Positions 52,210-64,000 of a stretch of 64,000 nucleotides of DNA are shown here, in pieces. A model generated the notes under the pieces. The model was not told the DNA's origin, ran no database searches, and saw nothing but the letters and a program-made list of their open reading frames with translations. Made by a program: the position numbers and the translations under genes. Every line of letters starts with the position of its first letter. Positions within the stretch are counted from its first letter, which is position 1. Origin of the DNA: Adiantum capillus-veneris (taxonomy: Eukaryota > Streptophyta > Polypodiopsida > Polypodiales > Pteridaceae); NCBI GenBank assembly GCA_014529385.2, contig CM043944.1:67705895-67769894 (forward strand). The letters are read 5' to 3'.

Positions 52210-52977
52210 TGATAGCTAACTTTTGAAAATCAAAGAAAAAGAAGAAAAAAAAACTTATTTTTACTCTGTTGAAGCCTTGGCAACACTGTTGGAAGGCTCG
52301 GCACCGCCTGGTCAATCCTCCCAACACCCCTACGGGCATGACACACCCCCCCCCCCCGCCCTCGATTTTCCGGCCTTGTCACCCTCAGCCATGTTGGTCC
52401 ATACCCCAGCCTAACCGGCCGCCCTCGTTTCAGATACCCTTAATCCCCCCGTAGTTTATCCCCCCCCCCCCCCCCCCGCACGATGGGCATTGGATGCAAT
52501 AACACCCCCTCTGTTTCTCTCTCATTTTCCCTACATACCTCTCTCTAATATCCTCTCTCCCTCTCTAATATCCTCTCTCCCAAATTTACCACCCCCCCAG
52601 CCAGGCGCAAGCTTTGAGCACTTACCCTGACCCCTCTCTCGTGCTCCCTCTGTGTTGAGCCTCATGGAACACCCCCCCCCTCACACTTTTTCCCCCACTC
52701 TCATTACCCCCCCCCCCCCCCCCCTTGGCCCGCTAATATTCTTCCCCTAACCCCTCCCCCCTCTTCCCCACCCGCTCGCCTCACCCTCCCCTCGGCTTCA
52801 CTCACCCTTCCCTTGGCCCGCTATCCCCACAATCCCCCCCACACCATTGACTTCTACCCCCCCCCACCCTCATCCTTGAGATAGCATACAAAACGGAGGA
52901 TAAGACAACACCCCCCCCCCCCCTCCCACACACTCTCTTCCCCCCCCCCCCCACGGTGGGCACCCGCCCTAGGAGAT
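52210..52977 (+). mobile_element. Tat2 5' LTR, first 768 bp
   Basis: Starts TGATAGCTAAC and follows the Tat1 LTR through the poly-C runs to CACCCGCCCTAGGAGAT, then breaks. The continuation of the LTR is found inverted, ending at 58301. Confidence 0.93.
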
Positions 52978-53027
52978 GCTTCATTGGTTAACTCATTCGA
53001 GAGCATCTTTTATAGCTTACCTACATC

Positions 53028-53285
53028 CTAAGGACTGCATACCTGATGATCTTGGTTTGTCAAGGTTGTTTCAGATTGTGTTAATCTGTTCGGGTCTTTA
53101 AGAATGACCCCCATTACTTCAATGCTACTTTCACTTCCATCGGTGGTGGTTGTCTCTTCTCCTGAGGTAGACGAGTAGTCGCTGGTGGACTCATCTTCTG
53201 AAGCCTCCAAGATCATGTTGCGCTGCTTTCCAGTCCTCATGTCGTAGAATATGGACTTCCCTTTAGCATCCTTCATCTGGATCAT
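53028..53285 (-). pseudogene. Tat2 linker between protease and reverse transcriptase
   Basis: The frame reads MIQMKDAKGKSIFYDMRTGK, then an acidic Ser/Thr/Glu-rich stretch and VMGVILKDPNRL. A related frame continues to the inversion edge as KMLSNELTNEA. This matches the segment that in gypsy elements separates protease from the polymerase. Confidence 0.7.
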
Positions 53286-54234
53286 CCTGGTGCTCTAGTC
53301 TTGTTTAGCTTCCATAGCCATAAGCCAAGGACTCCCAAGAATGATGGGGTAGCCCTCCCCTTTGTGTGGCATGAGGAAGATGTCTACCTCCACTTCTGTA
53401 TTGAATGCTTTTACTTTGACTGCATTGACAATGCCTACGCATTTCACTCTTACATTGTTTGCCACTTGGCTCGGCAGGGTGCCGGCCTACTTACCTCTAG
53501 ACCTAGATGGTGCATCATCTTTTCACTCATGACGCATATTTGCGCTCCACCATCTATGTAGACATTTGAAATTTGTTTCCCCTTGATGTGAGCGTCCATG
53601 GTTGGCAGGATGTCGTCGAGATCTCTCCCGAATATAGCCCCAGCTATCATGGGCCTTGATTTACTGGTACTTAACATTTTTTTCCATTGCCTCCTCATTC
53701 TGGGTGCAAGGTGGAGTAATTGGGGCCAAGTTATCTTCGGGCCGTGCATTAACACATCCTGAACTAAGTCATAGGGTTTTGCATACTCACCTAGTGAGAA
53801 GTCCACGATGTCTATCTTCCGCCGCGGTATAGCTTCTTGCTTGCTAGACTTGGCCTTTCCTTTCATCTTCTCTTCTCTTTGAGATGCCTCCTCGTGCCTC
53901 GCACGCTTCACTCCCATAGCATCCACTTCTTCTACCTTTGGTTTTCCTTTGTGATTCTCTCGAGCTGATTCTTCTACCTTCGCCTTCCCTTTAGCCTCCA
54001 AGCTAATAACAATCACCGCTTGGTTCACAGTAGGCGGCGGGGGTAGTGGCGGAATGAGAGGTTGGGGTGGTGGTTGCTGTTGTACAGGTGGTCAAAGGAT
54101 TTGGACAGGTGGGATTGGTCCTGGTTGCCTAGGTGGTGGTGGTCTTGCTCTTGGCGGTGAGATCTGATTCGGTCTCTCCACTCTGTTGAAATTATGCCTC
54201 CTCGGGTGTGGGTAGTAGTACAATCCATGGCCAT
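53286..54234 (-). pseudogene. Tat2 gag tail, linker and protease
   Basis: The ORF 53450-54028 has a basic linker (KAKVEESARENHKGKPKVEE), then FSLGEYAKPYDLVQDVLMHG, MRRQWKKML and the protease start NVYIDGGAQICVMSEKMMHHLGLEV. The DGGAQICV active site equals that in GP1. Other frames continue protease to about 53300 (LPFVWHEEDVYL region is antisense, not real). Upstream at 54025-54234 a Pro-rich stretch follows a knuckle in which Cys positions read Tyr (CYNYGEDGHG...YYY). Confidence 0.8.
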
Positions 54235-54400
54235 CTTCCCCGTAGTTGTAACAATGGTACTCTAGGTTCTGCCTTCATTGTCCTCTTCCTTGTTCTGGGT
54301 TCCTTCCAGATGCATGCCCTTGCTGCACCAGATGAACATATAAACTCTCTAGTTGGGTGGTGATGCGACTCAGTAGGTCTTGATGCTCTTCTGATGCCTC

Positions 54401-55000
54401 CTACGGTTGGACTCTATGATTGGCTATTGCCACCACTAGGGTTGGTCGGGCTGAGCTTGTTTCCTGTGACTCGTTTACTCTTGCTTGCATGCGCAACTTC
54501 TTGTCTTTAAGGCGGGCTACTTCGACTGCCAACTCATATGTTGCAGGAAACCTTCCCTTCACCTTCTCTCTAAGCGGTGACCATAGTCCAGCAATGCAAC
54601 GGTCCTTCTTTAGGAAATTAGGCGCTCCTTTTCCTTCCTCCAGTGAGGCAACCCATCTCTCCCATAGGTCCACAAATTTGGACTCGTAGGTGGCATACTC
54701 CAGCAGGCCTCCCTGCTTTAATTCTGTCAGTAGCTGCCATAGCTTCTCCGAGGTTGTGCCTCCACCAAACCTCTTTACAAAAGAAGCCCTTAACACTTCC
54801 CATGCAGTCTTGGTAGCCTCGGGCAATGCATTATACCAGGACGTGGCCTCTACTTTCATCAGTAGAGGAAAAATTCTAAGTTGTGAAACGTCCTCGTCTT
54901 TGTTGGAGACGACACAAGCAATGTCGAAATCATCCAAAAAGTCGGTGGTGAGATCCTCTCCCTTCTTTCCACTGAACGTGGGGAAAGAAACACTTGCCAT
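54401..55000 (-). CDS. Tat2 gag
   Basis: 199 codons from MASVSFPTFSGKKGEDLTTD through LRIFPLLMKVEATSWYNAL, WEVLRASFVKRFGGG and RFPATYELAVEVARLKDKK. A TAG after NHRVQP (a Gln codon in Tat1) ends the frame early; the remaining EASEE-type sequence follows in frame. Same protein as 49743-50423. Confidence 0.85.
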   Translation of the reverse strand: MASVSFPTFSGKKGEDLTTDFLDDFDIACVVSNKDEDVSQLRIFPLLMKVEATSWYNALPEATKTAWEVLRASFVKRFGGGTTSEKLWQLLTELKQGGLLEYATYESKFVDLWERWVASLEEGKGAPNFLKKDRCIAGLWSPLREKVKGRFPATYELAVEVARLKDKKLRMQARVNESQETSSARPTLVVAIANHRVQP

Positions 55001-55358
55001 GGTAGTGACTCGGGGGGTTCACCATTCAATACTCCCCTATATAACGTGCATTCATGGGTTATTAAAAAAATCCCTCTTTTAACATGTCTGAATGAATAAA
55101 ATGACCCCTTATTTTAGGATTTTTTTTCAAAATTGAATATAAAAACCCCTTATTTTAATGTATCTCTGTTAAATTGCCTAAGATTTTTGCATTTTAAAAC
55201 CCTTCCTTTCGAACTCACGTTATACATTAACATGATTACATAGTGCACCCCCCGAGGGTAGTGACTAAGGAAATTACAAATCTTTTTTTTCTTTTTTTTT
55301 TTACATTAGATTAACAGTAGTGGCTCATAGCGGCTTTTTACAGGGCTGGGTAATTAGG
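55001..55358. other. Tat2 spacer between gag and ORF P
   Basis: Untranslated, AT-rich. Includes repeated TTTTAA/AACCCC words and a poly-T tract; it is longer than the corresponding 124-bp spacer in Tat1, so one copy gained or lost sequence here. Confidence 0.6.
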
Positions 55359-55574
55359 TTAAAACACGATAAAGATAGAGACAATAAAGGAATGATGGTA
55401 ATCTAATATGGGGAGAATGATAGGGTTCGGGGAATTGAGGATTTCTCCCAGCACCGCCGCACCGAATAGGTGTACGATCTTCTGTTGGTAGAATATTTTC
55501 CTATCTACATAAATATTCACATGCATATGCTGCAGGAATCTGAACGGGAATGTCGTCGGCCCGTTTTTCATCAT
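55359..55574 (-). CDS. Small conserved ORF P in Tat2
   Basis: 71 codons, near-identical to 49403-49618 (core VDRKIFYQQKIVHLFGAAVL). It keeps start, stop and frame although the rest of Tat2 has several stops. Function unknown; related to the FG1 LTR ORFs. Confidence 0.65.
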   Translation of the reverse strand: MMKNGPTTFPFRFLQHMHVNIYVDRKIFYQQKIVHLFGAAVLGEILNSPNPIILPILDYHHSFIVSIFIVF

Positions 55575-55596
55575 GCACAGAGGGTGGAATTCTTAC

Positions 55597-56061
55597 TTAT
55601 ACTCTTACCGTGCTAGTGTTGATGAGTCGGCACATCCACAAGAGGTCGTCTCCTTTCATGGGTTCTACCTTTCCTTCGTTTCTCACGACCACGTACGGGG
55701 TGATGGCGACACGTCTGACCACTCCCAGCCTCTTGGCTAATAGAAACTGTAGGTAATTTCTGTAGTTGACGTGTTGCATGAATTCTACTCCATTCGGTTG
55801 CAACTCGTCCCGAGCCCACTGGGTTTCTCCCGTGCTAGAGAGTTTCTTCAGGATAAGTTGTACAGGGAGAGGAGGAAGATCCTCCACTCGCTTTCCAAAA
55901 CAGCGAGAGCAGTAGCCGAACCACTCTTCTCTAGGACATGGGAATCTTCTTACCACTTCTTCTTCCGGATTGTCGAAGTGGATTGGTAGCACTCGCATGC
56001 GTCGCGCAAATCGGTAGGCGACCTTCCGCCGTTTAGCTTCGGATGACTTCTTCTTTGGCAA
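55597..56061 (-). CDS. Tat2 leader ORF, 154 codons, unknown family
   Basis: The frame contains PKKKSSEAKRRKVAYRFARR, LPIHFDNPEEEVVRRFPCPR, EEWFGYCSRCFGKRVEDLPP and KVEPMKGDDLLWMCRLINTS. Tat1 has the same protein with a stop at CGA/TGA after CFGK and a later frameshift; both end at TVRV. The basic start could be a nuclear or RNA-binding signal. I recognise no domain. It precedes gag, where gypsy elements usually have untranslated leader. Confidence 0.55.
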   Translation of the reverse strand: MPKKKSSEAKRRKVAYRFARRMRVLPIHFDNPEEEVVRRFPCPREEWFGYCSRCFGKRVEDLPPLPVQLILKKLSSTGETQWARDELQPNGVEFMQHVNYRNYLQFLLAKRLGVVRRVAITPYVVVRNEGKVEPMKGDDLLWMCRLINTSTVRV

Positions 56062-56146
56062 AATGGGTACAACCCAACTTTCTGAGCTTCAAGCACTTTC
56101 TTGGCCAGATCCTTCTACCTTCAGGGTCATGTGTTTCCAGAATGGC

Positions 56147-56552
56147 TTATCTTCTCCTTGCCTTTGGCTCGAGCAGCCACTTTGGAGTTATAACTTTGTA
56201 TGCAGTTTCTTGAGGGAAAAGAGGTCTCACCGTTTTCTTCCCTTCCTTGATGTGAATGACTTCTTCGCGAAGAATGTCGATGTAGATGACTTCAGCCCTT
56301 TCGTTGCCTTCGTTGTTGCTGGCACTCATTGACAGTGTGCCTTGGTTGACAACAGTGATGGCACTTCACCGACCTCCCACCTGATGCTCTGAATTTAAAG
56401 TTAGAACGAGCGACACGAGATGGAGAATTTACCTCTTGAATGCTGATGACACTGCAGCCTGGGAGTAGCACCTCAATGAAGGTGGCTAGTGCCTCCTTCG
56501 TCTCCTCTTCTTTCGTCCTCCAGTTAGAAAATTCCTTCAGCCATTCGTCCAT
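56147..56552 (-). CDS. Tat2 leader ORF1 with zinc knuckle, two overlapping frames
   Basis: Frame one (56292-56552) starts MDEWLKEFSNWRTKEEETKE and ends just after the knuckle CHHCCQPRHTVNEC (CX2CX4HX4C). Frame two (56147-56329) starts at an ATG inside the end of frame one and carries REEVIHIKEGKKTVRPLFPQ. The same overlap and the same stops exist in Tat1, so the arrangement is older than the two copies. It may be a programmed frameshift, internal initiation, or an inherited defect. Confidence 0.55.
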
Positions 56553-56605
56553 GATTGATAGTGGGAGTCACTTTCAACATTGTAAATTGAAGGGTCTTAG
56601 AAATC

Positions 56606-56625
56606 CCTCCTCCGTGGGGCCACCA
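56606..56625 (-). other. Tat2 primer-binding site
   Basis: On the minus strand TGGTGGCCCCACGGAGGAGG, two bases from the LTR end at 56628. Confidence 0.78.
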
Positions 56626-56627
56626 AA

Positions 56628-58301
<1,674 letters not shown>

Positions 58302-59190
58302 TGAGGGAGAAAGTAAGGAGTACGTCTGCATGCTAGGTAACTTCACTACTTTGTTCATTGATGGCTACGATAAGATCACAGGGATTACAGTAGCACAACA
58401 CCACATAAAGCTCAAGGAAGGAAGTAAACCCGTAGTACAAAAGCTCAGAAGACTCAGAAGTGAGAAGTTTGCCAGAAGCAGGTTTCATCTACCCTGTCGA
58501 AGACTCAAAATGGGTCTCCCCAATAGTAGTCACACCAAAAAAAACAGTAAGTGGAGAGTCTGTGTGGATTATAAACCTCTCAATGCAGCCACGAAGAGGG
58601 ACCAATTTTCCCTCCCATTCCAGGATGAAATACTCAATGAAGTGCGATGGCTACTAAGGATACTTCCAGATTAGCATTGCGGAGGAAGATCAGAAGAAGA
58701 CAACCTTCATCACACCTTGGGGATGTTTTGCCTACAGAGTGATGCCTTTTGGCCTCACTAATGCCCCGGCCACGTTTCAACTCTATGTGACTTTTGTTTT
58801 CCAACCCTACTTTGGAAAATCAATACGGGTTTTCATAGATGATTTTTGCATTTATAGCTCACGAGCCCTTCATTTAAGCAAATTCTATGATGTCTTAACC
58901 AGGCTGCAAACCTTGGGGGCCCAACTCAACGTGCACAAGTGTCACATTGGTGAAAGCAAAGTCACTCTCCTTGGTCATGTAATTTCAGCAAAAGGAATCG
59001 AGGCTGACCCTAGCAAGATTCAGGCCCTAGTATCTTTATCATCACCCACCACCGCCAAGCAGCTGGTTTCTTTCCTTCAGAAGGTAAGATACTTAAGCAG
59101 GTTCATTCACCTTCTATCTCAAGTGGTCCTTCCCCTACAACAACTCACCCAGAGGGATGTCTTCTCATGGAGTGAAGAGAATGAGTAGCA
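58302..59190 (+). pseudogene. Tat2 reverse transcriptase
   Basis: Tat-type polymerase in two or three frames: [89 protein letters not shown], the catalytic VFIDDFCIYSS and KVTLLGHVISAKGIEADPSK. Frame changes occur near 58450 and 58660, and a TAG near 59187. The N-terminal edge is the inversion breakpoint at 58302. Confidence 0.93.
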
Positions 59191-60215
59191 ATTTACTGAG
59201 GTAAAGCAAATCCAAGCTAAGCTTCCCACTATTTCACCTCCTAAGTGGGACGAGCCATTTTATGTGAACCCTAGTGTGGGAAGTGATACACTCGGAGCAG
59301 TACTAATGCAAAAGGAGCCCAAAACTTCTTTCATGCGCCCCATTTACTTCTCTAGTCGTGTCATGACCCCGTCAGAAAAAGGATTTACCGAAGTAGAACA
59401 CATGGTTCTGGCACTAATGTTTGCTACCACAAAGTTCCGCTCCTATCTCCTGCCTAGACCCTTTGTAATCCTGATAATGGAGGAGGTTTTCCAATATGTA
59501 ATGCGATACATGGATCTCTCATCTAGGATCTCAAAGTGGTTAATTAGACTACAAGAGTTTGACTACACCATGCAAGTAGAAAACTCCACCAGGGCTAGTT
59601 TAGCGAGAATTGCCACTCATCGCCATTATGAGAAGAAGCTGAAGGTCAACACGGAAGCAAAGGAAGAAACACCAATGGTAGAAAGTCCTAGGCTAGAAAT
59701 ACCTCACTCTCTTTTCTTTGATGTAGCATACAAGAGAACAATGGATTAGTCTGTAGCAGGCATGGTCATTTTCAATGAACAACAAGAAAAAGTATTCTCC
59801 ATTGGGCAAGTATTACACTCCCACTCTACCAGTGAAGCAGAATATGGAGCCCTATTTCTTCGGTTGGAACAATGTATTTCACAAAGAATTCAGTGCCTAA
59901 ATGTGTTCCGCGATGCTTTGCATTTGATAAAGCATATAAATGGCACCTCGGATTGTAAAAATCAGGTTTTACTTGGTCAACTTCGTGCAAGTTAAGTACC
60001 TTCTAAAGAAGTTTGAATCAGTGAAACTATTCCATGTCCCTAGAATAGAAAATCAAGAGGTAGATGCTCTAGCTAAAGAAAGAATACAAGATGTTCCCAT
60101 AGGGGCGATCAAATTAAAGCTACCCCTCTTCCAAGGTAGTGATGCTATGCCTAATATAATCGATTTTCTAGATACAAGAGAATGTCTAGCAGGACACACC
60201 AAAGGCCACAAATAG
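59191..60215 (+). pseudogene. Tat2 RNase H and second (archaeal-type) RNase H
   Basis: The first RNase H reads PPKWDEPFYVNPSVGSDTLG, PIYFSSRVMTPSEKGFTEVE and LIRLQEFDYTMQVE. After a linker a second domain begins FFDVAYKRTMD, then SVAGMVIFNEQQEKVFSIG, STSEAEYGALFLRLEQC and DALHLIKHINGT, then VKLFHVPRIENQEVDALAKE. A second RNase H after the first is a known hallmark of the Tat lineage of plant gypsy elements. A TAG after RTMD and a frame change near 59995 break it. Confidence 0.88.
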
Positions 60216-61480
60216 TGGCTGGTAAGGAAGGCTACTAGGTACCTCCTGATAGCGACCACTTGTATTGTAAGAGAAAAGATCAAATTATCAGGCGGGTGCC
60301 CACCTCCAGTGAAATCAAAGAGGTAATTTCAAGTTGCCATGATGGCGTCTACGACGGTCATTTTGCTCTAGATATCACTAGTAGGAAGATTCTACAGGCA
60401 AGATACTTTTGGCCTAGTTTGAACAGGGATGTACACCATTGGTGTAAAACATGCAGCAGCCTTGTCAAGTGGCCAATGATTGTACGTTAACCTACGAACC
60501 ACAAACCCCTATCATCTCATATGGTCCTTTTGAGAAATGGGGAATAGATACAATCGGTCCTTTACCAAGGGCCCAATCAGGTAAACTGTACATCATAGTG
60601 GGTGTAGATTACATGACTCGATGGGCAGAAGCAACGGCCACCACCCACATTACAGCCCAAGAAGTGGCAAAGTTCATTTTTGAGCATATCGTTTGCCGTT
60701 TTGGCACTCCTCGTGAGATAATATCAAATAGCGGACCAGGATTTAGAGGTGATTTGGTGGGAGAACTAATGAAGAAGTTAGGCATCACACCCCGGCATTC
60801 CACACCATACTCTCCACAATGCAATGGTCTAGTAGAGAAAGTAAATGGAATGATTTGCAAAATCATCACAAAACAGGTGAACAATCACATAGGGGACTGG
60901 GATAAACATCTCATGGCAGCTCTTTGGGCCTACAGAACAACATTCCGAACATCACTAGGTTTCACCCCTTTCCATCTAGTTTATGGGAAGGAGGCAATTC
61001 TACCCATTGAGGTACAGATAGCCAGCTTACGAGTTTTGGCTAGCCATACACATCGTCCGATTGTAAACCTCAGAAACCACATCTTGGATCTGGAGAGACT
61101 CCAACTGGATAGGGAAGAATTAATCAATCACTATGCAGCACATGTAAAACGACGCCGGCTCAATTTCAATCAAGGGCTTGAAGAAAAGGGACTGGAAAAA
61201 GGCATGTTAGTACTGTGATACGACAACAGATTTGGCACTAGGAAGGATGAGAAATTTCAACCCAGATGGGAAGGGCCATTCATCATCAAGAAGCGCTATG
61301 ACAACGGCATATATAAGCTGATGGAATCGGATGGGAGAATTCACAAGACTAGGGTCAATGGATGGAGACTGAAAAGGTATTTTCTTAGGTTTGACCCAGA
61401 ATTCGTGCTAGACATTCCAGAGGAGGGAGAACCCTCTAACTCTACAACTGAAGAAGCAGAAGAAGGGCTAGACACATGAG
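60216..61480 (+). pseudogene. Tat2 integrase
   Basis: The zinc domain is CHDGVYDGHFALDITSRKIL...HHWCKTCSS. The core reads FEKWGIDTIGPLPRA (first Asp), GTPREIISNSGPGFRGDL and CNGLVEKVNGMI (Glu). At the second catalytic position Asn stands where the family has Asp (SNSG for SDxG), so the enzyme is inactive even without stops. Then WAYRTTFRTSLGFTPFHLVY, GKEAILPIEV, and in the next frame RWEGPFIIKKRYDNGIYKL and an acidic tail ending at 61480. The frame stops at 61216-61218 (TGA). Confidence 0.92.
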
Positions 61481-61490
61481 TGCCTCTAGT

Positions 61491-61507
61491 CAAAAGGAGT
61501 GGGCTAA
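61491..61507 (+). other. Tat2 polypurine tract
   Basis: AAAAGGAGTGGG just before the LTR start TGATAGCC at 61508. Confidence 0.8.
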
Positions 61508-63367
<1,860 letters not shown>

Positions 63368-63505
63368 TGACGGGAGCAAAGCGAACCCCGAACCCCGACG
63401 GCCTCTAAAACACCGCGGACCGAATGGCACACCTCGAGCCTGTCATGGTAAAGCAAATAGGGGGCATCACCTCGCTTCAGCGGCTAGGACGCAAACAACA
63501 CACCA
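63368..63505 (-). mobile_element. LTR 3' end of the Tat family, inverted fragment
   Basis: On plus it begins TGACGGGAGCAAAGCGAACC and runs to GCGGCTAGGACGCAAAC, the reverse complement of the last 140 bp of a Tat LTR. It abuts the truncated Tat2 3' LTR head-on. Divergence from the Tat1 and Tat2 copies is higher than between those, so it may be a third copy. Confidence 0.8.
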
Positions 63506-64000
63506 CCATAACAAAGTTTTCATCCAAGAGAGATGGATGCTTGGGAGTAATGATGAAAAGTAAAGGGAATGAGATCAAGTGAGAGAGAGAGAGAGAGAGA
63601 GAGTGAGGGAGGGGGTATAGCGGCTTAGTACTTAGGAATCACAAAAGGATGGCGAATCCGCACACCCTTCACACATACACAAGCTCACTCCAAAACACAA
63701 GACTAGGTGGCGATTCCGCACACCTCACATGGGCAAAACATTGCAAGAAAACATACTCACAAAACCTCAAGCTTTATTTAGAGAATAAGGCGATGAAATG
63801 GGGAGCATAGGGTAAGGGAATGCGAAGGGAGAGAGTGGTAGACCACATGGAGGATAGGTGGGAGTTGATGGCGAAGACTCGCACGAGGGTTATGGCCATC
63901 ATCCTTCATTTAGTTTCCCTTCATCTTCCATAGCCAAGGGTGTAGAGGTCATGCTCAAGACAAGCATGGTGATTGCAGTGATGGTGGTGGTGTGGGTGTG
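63506..64000. other. No gene recognised; short (GA)n array at about 63578-63603
   Basis: May be the continuation of the inverted LTR in diverged form. A direct repeat of GGCGA/ATTCCGCACACC words (about 63651 and 63709) is visible. No coding signal up to the window end. Confidence 0.5.

Overview
The window reads as a plant nuclear genome segment made almost entirely of transposable elements. The evidence is the mix of lineages: Ty1/copia and Ty3/gypsy chromovirus elements primed by the initiator-Met-type site TGGTATCAGAGC, a Tat-type gypsy element with a second RNase H, a LINE, small inverted-repeat DNA transposons, and long GA/CT, CA and poly-C tracts. I found no convincing host gene, tRNA, rRNA or CRISPR. 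The species cannot be named from the sequence; a large repeat-rich land-plant genome, possibly a seedless one, fits.

Names used below: FG1/FG2 = gypsy family with a DHGS protease; Cop1 = copia element; GP1 = gag-protease-only LTR element; Chr1/Chr2 = chromoviruses; LINE1; Tat1/Tat2 = Tat-type gypsy.

Layout. 1-3.9 kb: no gene, a GA array and an orphan minus-strand primer site. 3.9-5.7 kb: 5'-truncated FG2 (RNase H, integrase, start of a 3' LTR). 7.4-8.7 kb: a foldback element. 8.9-14.1 kb: Cop1, carrying many stops, split by a 1.33 kb terminal-inverted-repeat transposon and truncated inside reverse transcriptase. 14.9-30.5 kb: GP1 (minus strand), whose gag has a tandem duplication and is split by Chr1 (TTTAG duplication). 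Chr1 carries a 1.68 kb hAT-like insertion beside its primer site, and its middle is replaced by an inverted Chr2. 31.9-35.8 kb: LINE1 (minus), interrupted by a solo chromovirus LTR (TCATG duplication) and a 218 bp MITE, and cut off by the 5' LTR of Tat1. 37.2-47.3 kb: nearly intact FG1 (minus), inserted inside the Tat1 LTR. 48.3-50.7 kb: Tat1 leader ORFs and gag, then truncation. 52.2-63.4 kb: Tat2, a nearly full-length element whose segment 52978-58301 is inverted; flipping it back rebuilds the 5' LTR and joins protease to reverse transcriptase in frame.

Two points deserve most attention. First, a roughly 70-codon ORF family occurs in tandem in the FG1 LTRs and again upstream of gag in Tat1 and Tat2, and its codon changes are largely synonymous. 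Second, the Tat2 inversion gives a clear rearrangement history. The nesting gives a relative order: LINE1, then Tat1 into it, then FG1 into the Tat1 LTR; and GP1, then Chr1, then the hAT-like element.
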